From: Planctomycetaceae bacterium | GTDB lineage: Bacteria; Planctomycetota; Planctomycetia; Pirellulales; UBA1268 | NCBI GenBank assembly: GCA_003509235.1 | Contig: DONH01000397.1 | Coordinates: 1 to 10,987 of the forward strand | DNA: 10,987 nt | Direction of reading: 5' to 3' | Part shown: positions 1 to 6,605 of the stretch, piece after piece | Position numbering within the stretch: position 1 is the stretch's first letter | Layout of the letters: every line of letters starts with the position of its first letter | Translations under genes and position numbers: made by a program | The notes under the pieces: generated by a model | What the model was told of the DNA's origin: nothing | Seen by the model: the letters and a program-made list of their open reading frames with translations, nothing else | The model's database searches: none

Positions 1-1
1 A

Positions 2-733
2 GCAGCTATCGGTGGCAGCTTTTCAGCCAGGCAGTACAACCGTGATGTATACATTCCCATCGATACATTTCGTAAGCGCATAGGTGATCGAGTTATCACT
101 GTTCGTGGCGGAACATTTCAGAACGAAACGGTCGAGTTGAATCAGATTACAGCGGTTGTAGATGATGTCTCATCTGTCGATACTTCGGCAGAGATCATCC
201 GCGAGTTGCTTCGCAGATATCACAAGCTGGTTGATTATGCAGTCGTTGTTCCGAAAGAGTTACTTGAGCAAGCGGAAACGATGCGGATGATGTTCAATGT
301 CTTATTGCTTCTCATTGCTGGAATTTCACTTGTCGTTGGTGGCATCGGTATCATGAATATCATGCTTGCCACAGTTACCGAGCGAACGAGAGAAATTGGT
401 ATCAGGCGTGCGCTTGGTGCAACGAAAGGCGAAATTGTTCAGCAGTTTCTTTGGGAAACTGTTGTGCTTTCTGGTACGGGTGGGCTTTTGGGTGTTGCTG
501 TTGGCTTTCTTTGTGGGCCGACAATAAACGGTGTGCGATTTGGTATCAAAAGCTTTATGCCTGATGTCTGGTCGGCTCTTCCGTCAACAATCCATCAGCT
601 CGAGCCGAGGCTTGCTCCGTGGTCGATTGTTGCAGCCTTTGGAATATCAGTAGGTGTCGGAATTGTATTTGGTATCTATCCAGCGCAGCGTGCTGCGAAT
701 ATGGATCCAATAGAGGCCCTTCGTCATGAATAA
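2..733 (+). CDS. MacB/FtsX-type ABC transporter permease, C-terminal part (5' end outside window)
   Basis: The reading frame is open from the left edge, so the visible 243 residues are the C-terminal part of a longer protein; the TTG at 137 is internal and not the start. The visible part begins in the extracytoplasmic domain. It is followed by three hydrophobic segments at about residues 96-120, 152-172 and 206-226 of the visible part. The stretch TERTREIGIRRALGA (about 126-140) after the first of these is the hallmark cytoplasmic loop of MacB/FtsX-family permeases, and the end (YPAQRAANMDPIEALRHE) is also typical. Such permeases work as dimers with a MacB/LolD-type ATPase and couple ATP hydrolysis in the cytoplasm to movement of periplasmic substrates (peptides, lipoproteins, toxins), often with a HlyD-like adaptor. 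The last 8 bases overlap the ATPase gene, which implies co-translation. The loop between the last two membrane segments looks rather long, about 30 residues. The substrate cannot be told. Confidence 0.93.
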   Translation, partial: AAIGGSFSARQYNRDVYIPIDTFRKRIGDRVITVRGGTFQNETVELNQITAVVDDVSSVDTSAEIIRELLRRYHKLVDYAVVVPKELLEQAETMRMMFNVLLLLIAGISLVVGGIGIMNIMLATVTERTREIGIRRALGATKGEIVQQFLWETVVLSGTGGLLGVAVGFLCGPTINGVRFGIKSFMPDVWSALPSTIHQLEPRLAPWSIVAAFGISVGVGIVFGIYPAQRAANMDPIEALRHE

Positions 734-1448
734 CAATCATAGCAACGTGCCACAGGAGCCAGTGCAAGTTGCCATGGTTCGAGATGTGACCAAGGTCTAT
801 CGACTTGGAGGGCAGGATGTCAAAGCACTGGCAGGAGTTTCCCTTGAATTTAAGCAGGGTGATTTCGTTGCCATCATGGGTAGTTCTGGGTCAGGGAAAA
901 GTACGCTCTTAAACCTGCTCGGCTGCCTTGATAGGCCAACTACTGGTCACTATTTGCTTGGTGGTCACGACGTTGCGACATTGGGTGATGATACCCTGTC
1001 ACGAGTTCGTGGCCGCTATCTAGGATTTGTTTTTCAGTCATATAACCTGATTCAGCAACTCAGTGTGGTTGAAAACATTATGGTTCCGTTGTCGTACCAG
1101 TTGCCTGTTCGTCCAGATGGCCGTGAGCTCAGTACAAAGTTGGCAACACTTGTGGGGCTTGATGGCCGTCTTGATCACAGGCCTAACCAGCTTTCTGGCG
1201 GTCAGCAGCAGCGAGTGGCGATTGCTCGTGCTCTCGTGAATAATCCTCATGTTATTCTTGCTGACGAACCAACAGGAAATCTCGATACAGCGACATCGAA
1301 TGAAATCATGGATCTTCTTGATGTGTTAAATAATACCGGCCGAACCATTGTCATGGTGACTCATGAACCTGATATTGCAGAGCGAGCCAAAACAGTGATT
1401 ACCCTTCGGGACGGTCTGATTCAGTCCGTTCAACAGAACCGGGCGTAG
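726..1448 (+). CDS. MacB/LolD-type ABC transporter ATP-binding protein
   Basis: This is a complete 240-residue nucleotide-binding subunit. All motifs are present in order: Walker A GSSGSGKST (52-60), Q-loop Gln104 in FVFQSYNL, signature LSGGQ (156-160), Walker B VILADEP with Asp180 and Glu181, D-loop GNLD (184-187) and switch His213. The length and the pattern after the Q-loop (NLIQQLSVVENIMVPL) fit the LolD/MacB ATPase group rather than sugar or metal importers. The start ATG overlaps the permease stop (ATGAATAA, 726-733), so the pair forms one operon in the order permease then ATPase and should assemble into one inner-membrane complex. The protein has no signal peptide and is cytoplasmic. 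Only 35 bases separate its stop from the end of the convergent hydrolase gene, and I see no convincing terminator there. The family call is secure; the transported substrate is unknown. Confidence 0.95.
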   Translation: MNNNHSNVPQEPVQVAMVRDVTKVYRLGGQDVKALAGVSLEFKQGDFVAIMGSSGSGKSTLLNLLGCLDRPTTGHYLLGGHDVATLGDDTLSRVRGRYLGFVFQSYNLIQQLSVVENIMVPLSYQLPVRPDGRELSTKLATLVGLDGRLDHRPNQLSGGQQQRVAIARALVNNPHVILADEPTGNLDTATSNEIMDLLDVLNNTGRTIVMVTHEPDIAERAKTVITLRDGLIQSVQQNRA

Positions 1449-1483
1449 GACACAAAGTGCTCTTTTGGATAGTACCGAGTTCT

Positions 1484-2299
1484 CTAACGGTGTTGCTTGA
1501 AAAACCAGTCAAGTAATTCTTCGTCATGATATGCGGCAGTCCAGGAATCGTGACCAACGCCGGGGAGTTCTGTATATTTTGGATTTCCTCCGGCTTCCTT
1601 CACAGCAGCAACCATTGAACGTGAACAGTCCACAGAAATCACTTTATCAGCATCTCCATGAACCACCCAAAGAGGTACATCCTTTGCGAGTTCTGCATAT
1701 TGCTCTTCACTTCTCCCACAGACTGGAATTGCTGCAGCAATTCTTTCAGGGAGTCGCATGGCAACTTCCCACGTGGCGGCACCACCCATTGAAAGGCCAG
1801 TGACAAGAATTTGATCTGTATCAACAGCTTCTGTTTCAATCACATGATCTAATGCTTTCATTGCTGCCTGCATATCGGTTGTCATATCCACTGCTGACCA
1901 CCGATATCCTTCTCGGCACTGTGGAGCCAGAATAAAGCAAGGATATTTCTTACGGAGCGAATCACTTGTCATCCACGTTGGAAAGTACTTGAGTTGCCTG
2001 GCATTGTCAGACCCCCTTTCTCCAGCACCATGGAAAAATATAACGAGTGGAAATTTTTTGTTGGAGTCAGAAGTTTCAGGTTTCAAGAGGCGATAGCGAA
2101 AAGAAATATCTTCACTATCTTCCTGGACAGAGACCGCGTGTTCTTCAAAGAGGTTTTCAGGATGGATTGGTGATGTTGGTTCTGCTGTACACGTATTCAA
2201 GATTGCACTTGTTACAAGGAAGAGGATACAGAAGAGAGATTTCTTCATTTGATTCATAGACACAACGACCTGTTTTGACTTCTCCAGCTTACTTTTCAT
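1484..2299 (-). CDS. Secreted alpha/beta hydrolase (dienelactone hydrolase / prolyl-oligopeptidase-like esterase)
   Basis: A 271-residue protein with an N-terminal hydrophobic export segment (about residues 21-37) ending near CTA|EP. The hydrolase core is clear: oxyanion strand FFHGAGERG (88-96), nucleophile elbow GLSMG with Ser170, acid loop HGDADKVI (Asp218 the likely catalytic acid) and His250 in GVGHDSW. LVIFFHGAGERGSDN with a later APQC is typical of planctomycete 'prolyl oligopeptidase family serine peptidase' or carboxylesterase-like proteins, which are usually predicted esterases of the cell envelope; the substrate cannot be read from sequence. The start is uncertain. ATG at 2299 gives the longest form, with only AGGA one base before it. 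In-frame ATGs at 2257 and 2248 (MKKSLF...) give a more ordinary signal peptide. A CATAAT hexamer on the minus strand (2305-2310) resembles a -10 box and would place transcription start near 2298, which also favours an internal start. The gene is divergent from the sulfatase. Confidence 0.85.
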   Translation of the reverse strand: MKSKLEKSKQVVVSMNQMKKSLFCILFLVTSAILNTCTAEPTSPIHPENLFEEHAVSVQEDSEDISFRYRLLKPETSDSNKKFPLVIFFHGAGERGSDNARQLKYFPTWMTSDSLRKKYPCFILAPQCREGYRWSAVDMTTDMQAAMKALDHVIETEAVDTDQILVTGLSMGGAATWEVAMRLPERIAAAIPVCGRSEEQYAELAKDVPLWVVHGDADKVISVDCSRSMVAAVKEAGGNPKYTELPGVGHDSWTAAYHDEELLDWFFKQHR

Positions 2300-2344
2300 T
2301 TCCTATTATGGCATCTCAATCACTCTGGCGTAAGATGGGGTCAT

Positions 2345-2352
2345 AAGGAAGG
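2345..2352 (+). promoter_or_regulatory. Strong Shine-Dalgarno site of the sulfatase gene
   Basis: AAGGAAGG lies 7 bases before the ATG at 2360. It fixes the sulfatase start and is far stronger than the site of the divergent hydrolase. Confidence 0.75.
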
Positions 2353-2359
2353 TATTTCC

Positions 2360-3787
2360 ATGCAAACAACGTTCAAATTACTTTCGGTTACGGCAATTTT
2401 TCTTGTCCCCCAATATATTTTGGCAGACGTTCCGAATTCCCCGAATGTGCTTATCATCATGGCTGATGACTGTACATACAACGATCTGCCTCTTTATGGT
2501 GGGGTGAATGCAAAGACGCCACATATTGAACGATTGGCTTCGGGTGGGCTTGTTTTTGATCAGGCATATCTTTGCGAGGCGATGTGCCAGCCATGTCGGT
2601 CAGAATTGTTTACGGGGAAATATCCAGTTGCCAACGGAAGTGCATACAACCACTCCTCTAGTCGTACCGGCGTACGTAGCCTTCCACATTATTTAAAGCC
2701 CCATGGGTATCGGGTTGGAATAAGCGGCAAGATACATGTCAAACCACAGTCTGTTTTTCCTTTTGAAATGGTCGATGGTTTTGAAAAAAGTTGTGTAAAA
2801 AATCCAACGAAGCTGCATAGTCTTGACGGCATCAAGGAGTTCATGAGCAGGGATTCTGACAGTCCATTTTGTTTGGTGGTTGCACTCGTAGAGCCTCACG
2901 TGCCATGGGTCATGGGAGATGCCTCCGCGTATCCTCCAAAAAAACTTACGCTCCCAGAAAATATTGCGGATACACCTGAGACTCGTACCTGTTTCTCAAA
3001 CTATTTGGCCGAGATAACGTATATGGATAGTCAGGTTGGTGAAATTCTTGGTGTTCTTGATGCTTCTGGAAAACGTGAAGAAACATTAGTTCTTTTCACA
3101 TCGGAGCAGGGTTCACAATTTCCAGGAAATAAATGGACCAACTGGAACACAGGTGTTCATACGGCTTTGGTGGCCTCATGGCCTGAAACAGTCAAGCCGG
3201 GAAGGACTGATGCGTTAGTGCAATATGCCGATATTGTTCCAACGATACTTGCCTTGAATGGTGAAAGTGAGCCAGCCATCCAGCAAAAATGCGATGGCGT
3301 CAGCTTTCTGCCGAGTCTTCTTGAAGGTGCTCCCTCGCAAAGAAAATATGTATATGGGTTACACAATAATTATCCAGAAGGACCTCCTTACCCAATACGA
3401 TCTATTAGCGACGGTACGTATCATTTAGTACTGAATCTAACACCTCAGAACAGCTATGTTGAAAAGCATCTCATGGGTATGTCGCAGCGAGAACAAATTG
3501 AAAGAAAATATTGGTCAACATGGATGAGAGATTGTTGGCAGGATGATCGGACCTATCATCTGATCAATCGATTCACAACACGTCCGGCTGTGGCTCTCTA
3601 TAACTCAGCAGCAGATCCCTATGAATTGAAAAATCTTGCTGGGCAGCCAGAGCATGAAAAGACTATGAAGGTTCTTCAATCAGCCCTGCAAGCGTGGATG
3701 CAGTTGCAGGGAGATCCGGGTGCAGCGATGGATACTCGTGAAGTCTATGAGGCCGCGAAGAAAGGGCAGCATCAGTTTCCGGGATAA
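2360..3787 (+). CDS. Secreted type I (formylglycine) sulfatase
   Basis: A 475-residue protein with a cleavable signal peptide (hydrophobic to about residue 22, ILA|DV). The core is a formylglycine-dependent sulfatase of the alkaline-phosphatase superfamily. PNVLIIMADD (28-37) carries the N-terminal metal aspartates Asp36 and Asp37. CQPCR (76-80) is the C-x-P-x-R site whose Cys76 would be converted to formylglycine, followed by LFTGKYP. GKIH (123-126) and EPHVPW (178-183) supply the usual active-site Lys/His and His. FTSEQGS (246-252) then KWT (258-260) replaces the usual TSDHG/TSDNG metal loop; Glu-Gln at this point is, as I recall, normal in one planctomycete-rich S1 subgroup. The C-terminal part (SDGTYHLVLNL, ALYNSAADPYELKNLA) is the standard sulfatase subdomain. 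It should cleave sulfate esters from polysaccharide or another organic sulfate outside the cytoplasm. Activity needs a formylglycine-generating enzyme encoded elsewhere. The start is supported by a strong ribosome site. The substrate is not predictable. Confidence 0.95.
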   Translation: MQTTFKLLSVTAIFLVPQYILADVPNSPNVLIIMADDCTYNDLPLYGGVNAKTPHIERLASGGLVFDQAYLCEAMCQPCRSELFTGKYPVANGSAYNHSSSRTGVRSLPHYLKPHGYRVGISGKIHVKPQSVFPFEMVDGFEKSCVKNPTKLHSLDGIKEFMSRDSDSPFCLVVALVEPHVPWVMGDASAYPPKKLTLPENIADTPETRTCFSNYLAEITYMDSQVGEILGVLDASGKREETLVLFTSEQGSQFPGNKWTNWNTGVHTALVASWPETVKPGRTDALVQYADIVPTILALNGESEPAIQQKCDGVSFLPSLLEGAPSQRKYVYGLHNNYPEGPPYPIRSISDGTYHLVLNLTPQNSYVEKHLMGMSQREQIERKYWSTWMRDCWQDDRTYHLINRFTTRPAVALYNSAADPYELKNLAGQPEHEKTMKVLQSALQAWMQLQGDPGAAMDTREVYEAAKKGQHQFPG

Positions 3788-3840
3788 AGAGAATGATCTC
3801 AACGGTTCAATCAGGAAGCACGTTGCGTCATATTAATACG

Positions 3841-3866
3841 AAAAACGCAAGGCTGATGACCATCAG
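3841..3866 (-). terminator. Possible weak terminator of the TIM-barrel gene
   Basis: On the minus strand CTGATGGTCATCAG (3866-3853) can form a short hairpin that starts inside the stop codon. Seven bases later comes a run of five T (3845-3841). The stem is only 5-6 bp with a tiny loop and the T-run is detached, so this is a weak candidate. It lies in the 75-bp convergent gap with the sulfatase gene. The same gap also has a 6-bp inverted repeat TTGCGT/ACGCAA (3823-3828, 3845-3850). Confidence 0.2.
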
Positions 3867-4819
3867 GTAGAAGGCACTGCCTGTTTGATAACAGCAAGCG
3901 TTTTTGTATGTGCTTCTGTGAGAAACTCCTGTGGTTCTCGTTTGCGGTATATCGGGTTGTACAGCTCGAGTGAAACACATCCCGTGTACCCAATTTCGTA
4001 AAGAATTTTCAGTTGTTTAACCAGTGGAAGGACACCATCGCCAGGAAGTACTCGCTGTGGGTCACACCATGTGTCTTGGCGTTCTAATCCTGCTGGAGAA
4101 TCTGCGAACTGAAAAATTGCAATTGCATTTGGATTCAGCATCCGCAAAGCATTTGGTTCAGTGCCACCGTGAAAATTATGGTAGGTATCAGGTATCACTT
4201 TTGCGTCTGGCCATCCTGACATCATGCCAACATCAACAGCATCAGAAAGCGTTTTGAGCTGAGGTACGGCGTTTAGGAATATGATCCCTGTCTTGAGTCC
4301 ATAATCGTTTAGCGCAATTTCACTGATTCGTCGGTAACACCAGGCACCGACATCCTTGGTAAAAGTCTCTCGTTTTTGTAAATCAGGAATTATCTGAACA
4401 TGTTCTGAACCAATATCACGAATCATACGGAGTCTGGTGTGCTGTTCTTCCAGCCGGGATTCAAAATCTTCCTTCGTGTTTCCGAGGCTTCCCCATAGAC
4501 CAATGACACTCGGAACAAACAAGCCTCTGTCACGAATACTCTTGCCAAGATCTTTGAGCGATCCACCTGCTTGTTCGAACGCTGTTAATTCACGATCCCA
4601 CGGTTCAATTGCGTCAAAAGAAGAACCGACAACAGCGTCAACTTTTTTTTCGAGTGGTAAATCTATCGCAAGTGTTGCGGTGTCAAGGCACATGGGCCAT
4701 GGACTGTGGCCGTTTTGCCACACATGCGGTTTGTTTTCTGCTTGCACTTGATGCGGGGTCGTTCCAGCAGCAGCAAGAGCGGCACCGGCCTGTAAAAATA
4801 AACGTCGAGTTGCTTTCAT
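3863..4819 (-). CDS. Tat-exported xylose-isomerase-like TIM-barrel protein (sugar phosphate isomerase/epimerase family)
   Basis: A 318-residue protein. The start is set at 4819 rather than the in-frame ATG at 4840 because GAGGAG (4831-4826) lies 6 bases before it, and because this puts the Tat motif TRRLFLQ at residues 4-10, followed by an Ala-rich segment and a likely cleavage near VQA|EN (27). The rest fits the AP-endonuclease-2/xylose-isomerase-like TIM barrel: IEPWDREL (71-78), GGSLKDLGK (85-93), IPDTYHNFHGG (209-219), VLPGDGVLPL (257-266) and SLELYNP (283-289). Of the four metal ligands of the epimerase/IolE superfamily (Glu, Asp, His, Glu on strands 5 to 8), Asp211 and Glu285 are visible. 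By eye the first Glu is Ile180 and the His is Gln237, so catalysis may be altered. It stands alone, divergent from the monooxygenase and convergent with the sulfatase. Substrate unknown; export outside the cytoplasm is inferred from the Tat signal. Confidence 0.88.
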   Translation of the reverse strand: MKATRRLFLQAGAALAAAGTTPHQVQAENKPHVWQNGHSPWPMCLDTATLAIDLPLEKKVDAVVGSSFDAIEPWDRELTAFEQAGGSLKDLGKSIRDRGLFVPSVIGLWGSLGNTKEDFESRLEEQHTRLRMIRDIGSEHVQIIPDLQKRETFTKDVGAWCYRRISEIALNDYGLKTGIIFLNAVPQLKTLSDAVDVGMMSGWPDAKVIPDTYHNFHGGTEPNALRMLNPNAIAIFQFADSPAGLERQDTWCDPQRVLPGDGVLPLVKQLKILYEIGYTGCVSLELYNPIYRKREPQEFLTEAHTKTLAVIKQAVPST

Positions 4820-4825
4820 GCTGCA

Positions 4826-4831
4826 CTCCTC
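4826..4831 (-). promoter_or_regulatory. Shine-Dalgarno site that decides the TIM-barrel gene start
   Basis: On the minus strand GAGGAG is followed by six bases (TGCAGC) and ATG at 4819-4817. The upstream in-frame ATG at 4840 would place this site inside the coding region. Confidence 0.75.
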
Positions 4832-4881
4832 AAGTTCCATCTGTATTTTTGTCAGAACGATCTTTTGTATGGTGGACTCTT

Positions 4882-4910
4882 ATTTCATGCTTCGAAGCAT
4901 ATTCCGTCAA
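4882..4910 (-). promoter_or_regulatory. Predicted sigma-70-type promoter of the TIM-barrel gene
   Basis: On the minus strand TTGACG (4910-4905, 5 of 6 to consensus) and TGAAAT (4887-4882, 4 of 6) are separated by exactly 17 bases. Transcription would begin near 4875 and leave a leader of about 55 bases that ends in the strong ribosome site. The spacer is almost wholly occupied by a 14-bp perfect palindrome, which suggests control by a dimeric DNA-binding protein. Confidence 0.5.
4887..4900. promoter_or_regulatory. 14-bp perfect palindrome, candidate operator
   Basis: ATGCTTCGAAGCAT equals its own reverse complement. It sits in the divergent region between the TIM-barrel gene and the monooxygenase gene, between the predicted -35 and -10 boxes of the former, a classic place for a repressor to bind. 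A 14-bp palindrome somewhere in 11 kb is not rare by chance (about one expected); the position is what makes it interesting. No regulator gene is visible in the window. Confidence 0.4.
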
Positions 4911-5026
4911 CTCTCACTTGTTTCCAAAAGAACTTTTTCGATCGCATGAACCACATGTCTCTATTTTATGCCCTTTGGATAGGATACTGCCCGGTGCATA
5001 GCGGACATCTATTTGCAGAGGGTTGT

Positions 5027-6562
5027 ATGGGGATATCTGGGAGAGTGCTTGTGTGTGGAGCCGGGCCGACTGGTCTGGTGTCTGCTCTGGAACTTGCACG
5101 TCGTGGTATCGATGTTCGTATTGTTGATACGGCACCCGAGCCCTCGCACTTATCGAAGGCAGCTGTGCTCTGGCGTAGATCTCTCGAGGTTCTGCATCCA
5201 TCTGTTCCTGTTGAACGATTTACTGCTCACGGAAGACCGGTCCTTGGCATCCAGTTTGAGGCGGATGGCCATGTTCTTCAAAAAATTGACTTTGGTGTTG
5301 ATGCTGGACGATTTCCACACGGTCTCTTGATTCCTCAAAATAGAACAGAGGCAGTCCTCAATGAAGCACTTGAGAGTCTGGGTGTGCACGTGGAATGGGG
5401 AGTAGCAGTCAAGGATATTTCATCATGTGAAGAGCATGTCGATGTGCACTTTTCTCATGGTGATCGTTCACGGTTTGAATGGGTTGTGGGTGCTGATGGT
5501 GCACGCTCGACGGTACGAAAATGTCTTGGTGTGCAATTCCCTGGGGTTTCTATTGATCGGCGATGGCTACTGGCTGATCTTGAGTTGGTAAACAGTGGTC
5601 CAGAGGACCGCATACGAATGTTTCTTTCGAATGCGGGCTTACTTGGACTTTTTCCATATGGAAATAGCGTCTGGCGGGTTATCGCTGACGCTGGTCCAAT
5701 TGATCCTGAAACACCGCGAGTCGATCCAACATGTGAGGATATGCTTCACATTCTTCATTCACGATCGGGTATTGATTGGCCGGTAGAAAAAGCATTGTGG
5801 CTTTCAGAATTCCGTATCAATGAGCGACAGGTCGACGACTATTGCCACGGTCGAGTCATTCTTGCTGGCGATGCAGCACACATTCATAGTCCGGCAGGTG
5901 GGCAGGGCATGAACACAAGTATTCAGGATGCAGTCAATCTCTCTTGGAAACTTGCCATGGTGATCAAGAAACAAGCAGCAAATTCATTGCTCAATACATA
6001 TCAAGAGGAGCGTCATCCAGTTGGTGCTGCGGTTGTTGAAGGTTCTGGCAGGATGCTTCGTGTCATGATGAGTCGGAATTCACTCATTAGATTTTTTCGT
6101 CGTTGGGTGTTGCCGTATATCGTTGGCCTTCTTCCCATGCGAAAAGAGGCAGTCAATCGGCTTTCTGAGGTTGATGTGGAATATTGTGGAGGGCCACTTG
6201 CTCACTCACGATCAGACCATTGGGTCGGTCGACGTTGCCCGAATGTTTCGTGGGGTACTGATGGCTCATCAGTCTACGATCTTTTTACAGGGACGGGGTT
6301 TACCATCCTTCGGCTTGGTCATGGTTCAATGAGCGATACGATGTGGGAGCGAGTCATCCATGAAACAGGTTCAGATATCGTTCTTGTTGATGCAGCAACG
6401 CCGGATGGCAGTATTGCTGAAGAAGCGAAGGCCTTTGCTACGTCATTAGCAGCAGCCGAGGGAACGATCGTTGTTGTCCGGCCTGATTCGTATCTTGGGC
6501 CAGTGTCTCAGGACATTGAAGTTGTTGTGTCGTGGTTCAGGCAGCTGCACAATTTCGAATAA
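5027..6562 (+). CDS. FAD-dependent aromatic-ring monooxygenase-like protein (PheA/TfdB, FAD_binding_3 family)
   Basis: A 511-residue class A flavoprotein hydroxylase. Residues 7-36 form the Rossmann dinucleotide fold, with GAGPTG (11-16) and acidic Asp34 after the second strand. The DG motif GADGARSTVR is at 155-164. The GD motif ILAGDAAHIHSPAGGQGMN (278-296) contacts FAD ribose and pyrophosphate. QDAVNLSWKLA (300-310) and YQEERHPVG (325-333) are also diagnostic. The C-terminal part from about residue 388 looks like the thioredoxin-like domain typical of phenol hydroxylase/TfdB/MhpA-type members. The family hydroxylates aromatic or polyketide substrates with NAD(P)H and O2 in the cytoplasm. 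The frame is open back to 4865, but ATG 5027 is chosen because AGAGGG (5017-5022) precedes it and the Rossmann fold begins at once; the upstream part shows no domain. It is a single gene, divergent from the TIM-barrel gene and convergent with the barrel protein. Exact substrate unknown. Confidence 0.92.
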   Translation: MGISGRVLVCGAGPTGLVSALELARRGIDVRIVDTAPEPSHLSKAAVLWRRSLEVLHPSVPVERFTAHGRPVLGIQFEADGHVLQKIDFGVDAGRFPHGLLIPQNRTEAVLNEALESLGVHVEWGVAVKDISSCEEHVDVHFSHGDRSRFEWVVGADGARSTVRKCLGVQFPGVSIDRRWLLADLELVNSGPEDRIRMFLSNAGLLGLFPYGNSVWRVIADAGPIDPETPRVDPTCEDMLHILHSRSGIDWPVEKALWLSEFRINERQVDDYCHGRVILAGDAAHIHSPAGGQGMNTSIQDAVNLSWKLAMVIKKQAANSLLNTYQEERHPVGAAVVEGSGRMLRVMMSRNSLIRFFRRWVLPYIVGLLPMRKEAVNRLSEVDVEYCGGPLAHSRSDHWVGRRCPNVSWGTDGSSVYDLFTGTGFTILRLGHGSMSDTMWERVIHETGSDIVLVDAATPDGSIAEEAKAFATSLAAAEGTIVVVRPDSYLGPVSQDIEVVVSWFRQLHNFE

Positions 6563-6605
6563 TGCAGAACGAGATACGTCTTGGTCAGGCTTATTTGAGC
6601 TAAAG

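Noticed and set aside
1449..1483. Search for a bidirectional terminator in the convergent 35-bp gap after the ABC ATPase
   Set aside because: No stem longer than 3-4 bp and no T-run in a suitable position.
1531..1803. 90-residue plus-strand frame inside the hydrolase gene
   Set aside because: The opposite strand carries an intact catalytic triad across the same bases, so this is a shadow.
4437..5001. Plus-strand frames of 104 and 130 residues opposite the TIM-barrel gene
   Set aside because: They are antisense to a clear Tat-signal protein and have low-complexity Ser/Gln-rich translations with no motif.
4865..5026. N-terminal extension of the monooxygenase by 54 residues, starting at ATG 4865
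   Set aside because: The extension shows no domain, crosses the palindrome and the promoter of the divergent gene, and lacks a ribosome site; ATG 5027 has AGAGGG before it and starts at the Rossmann fold.
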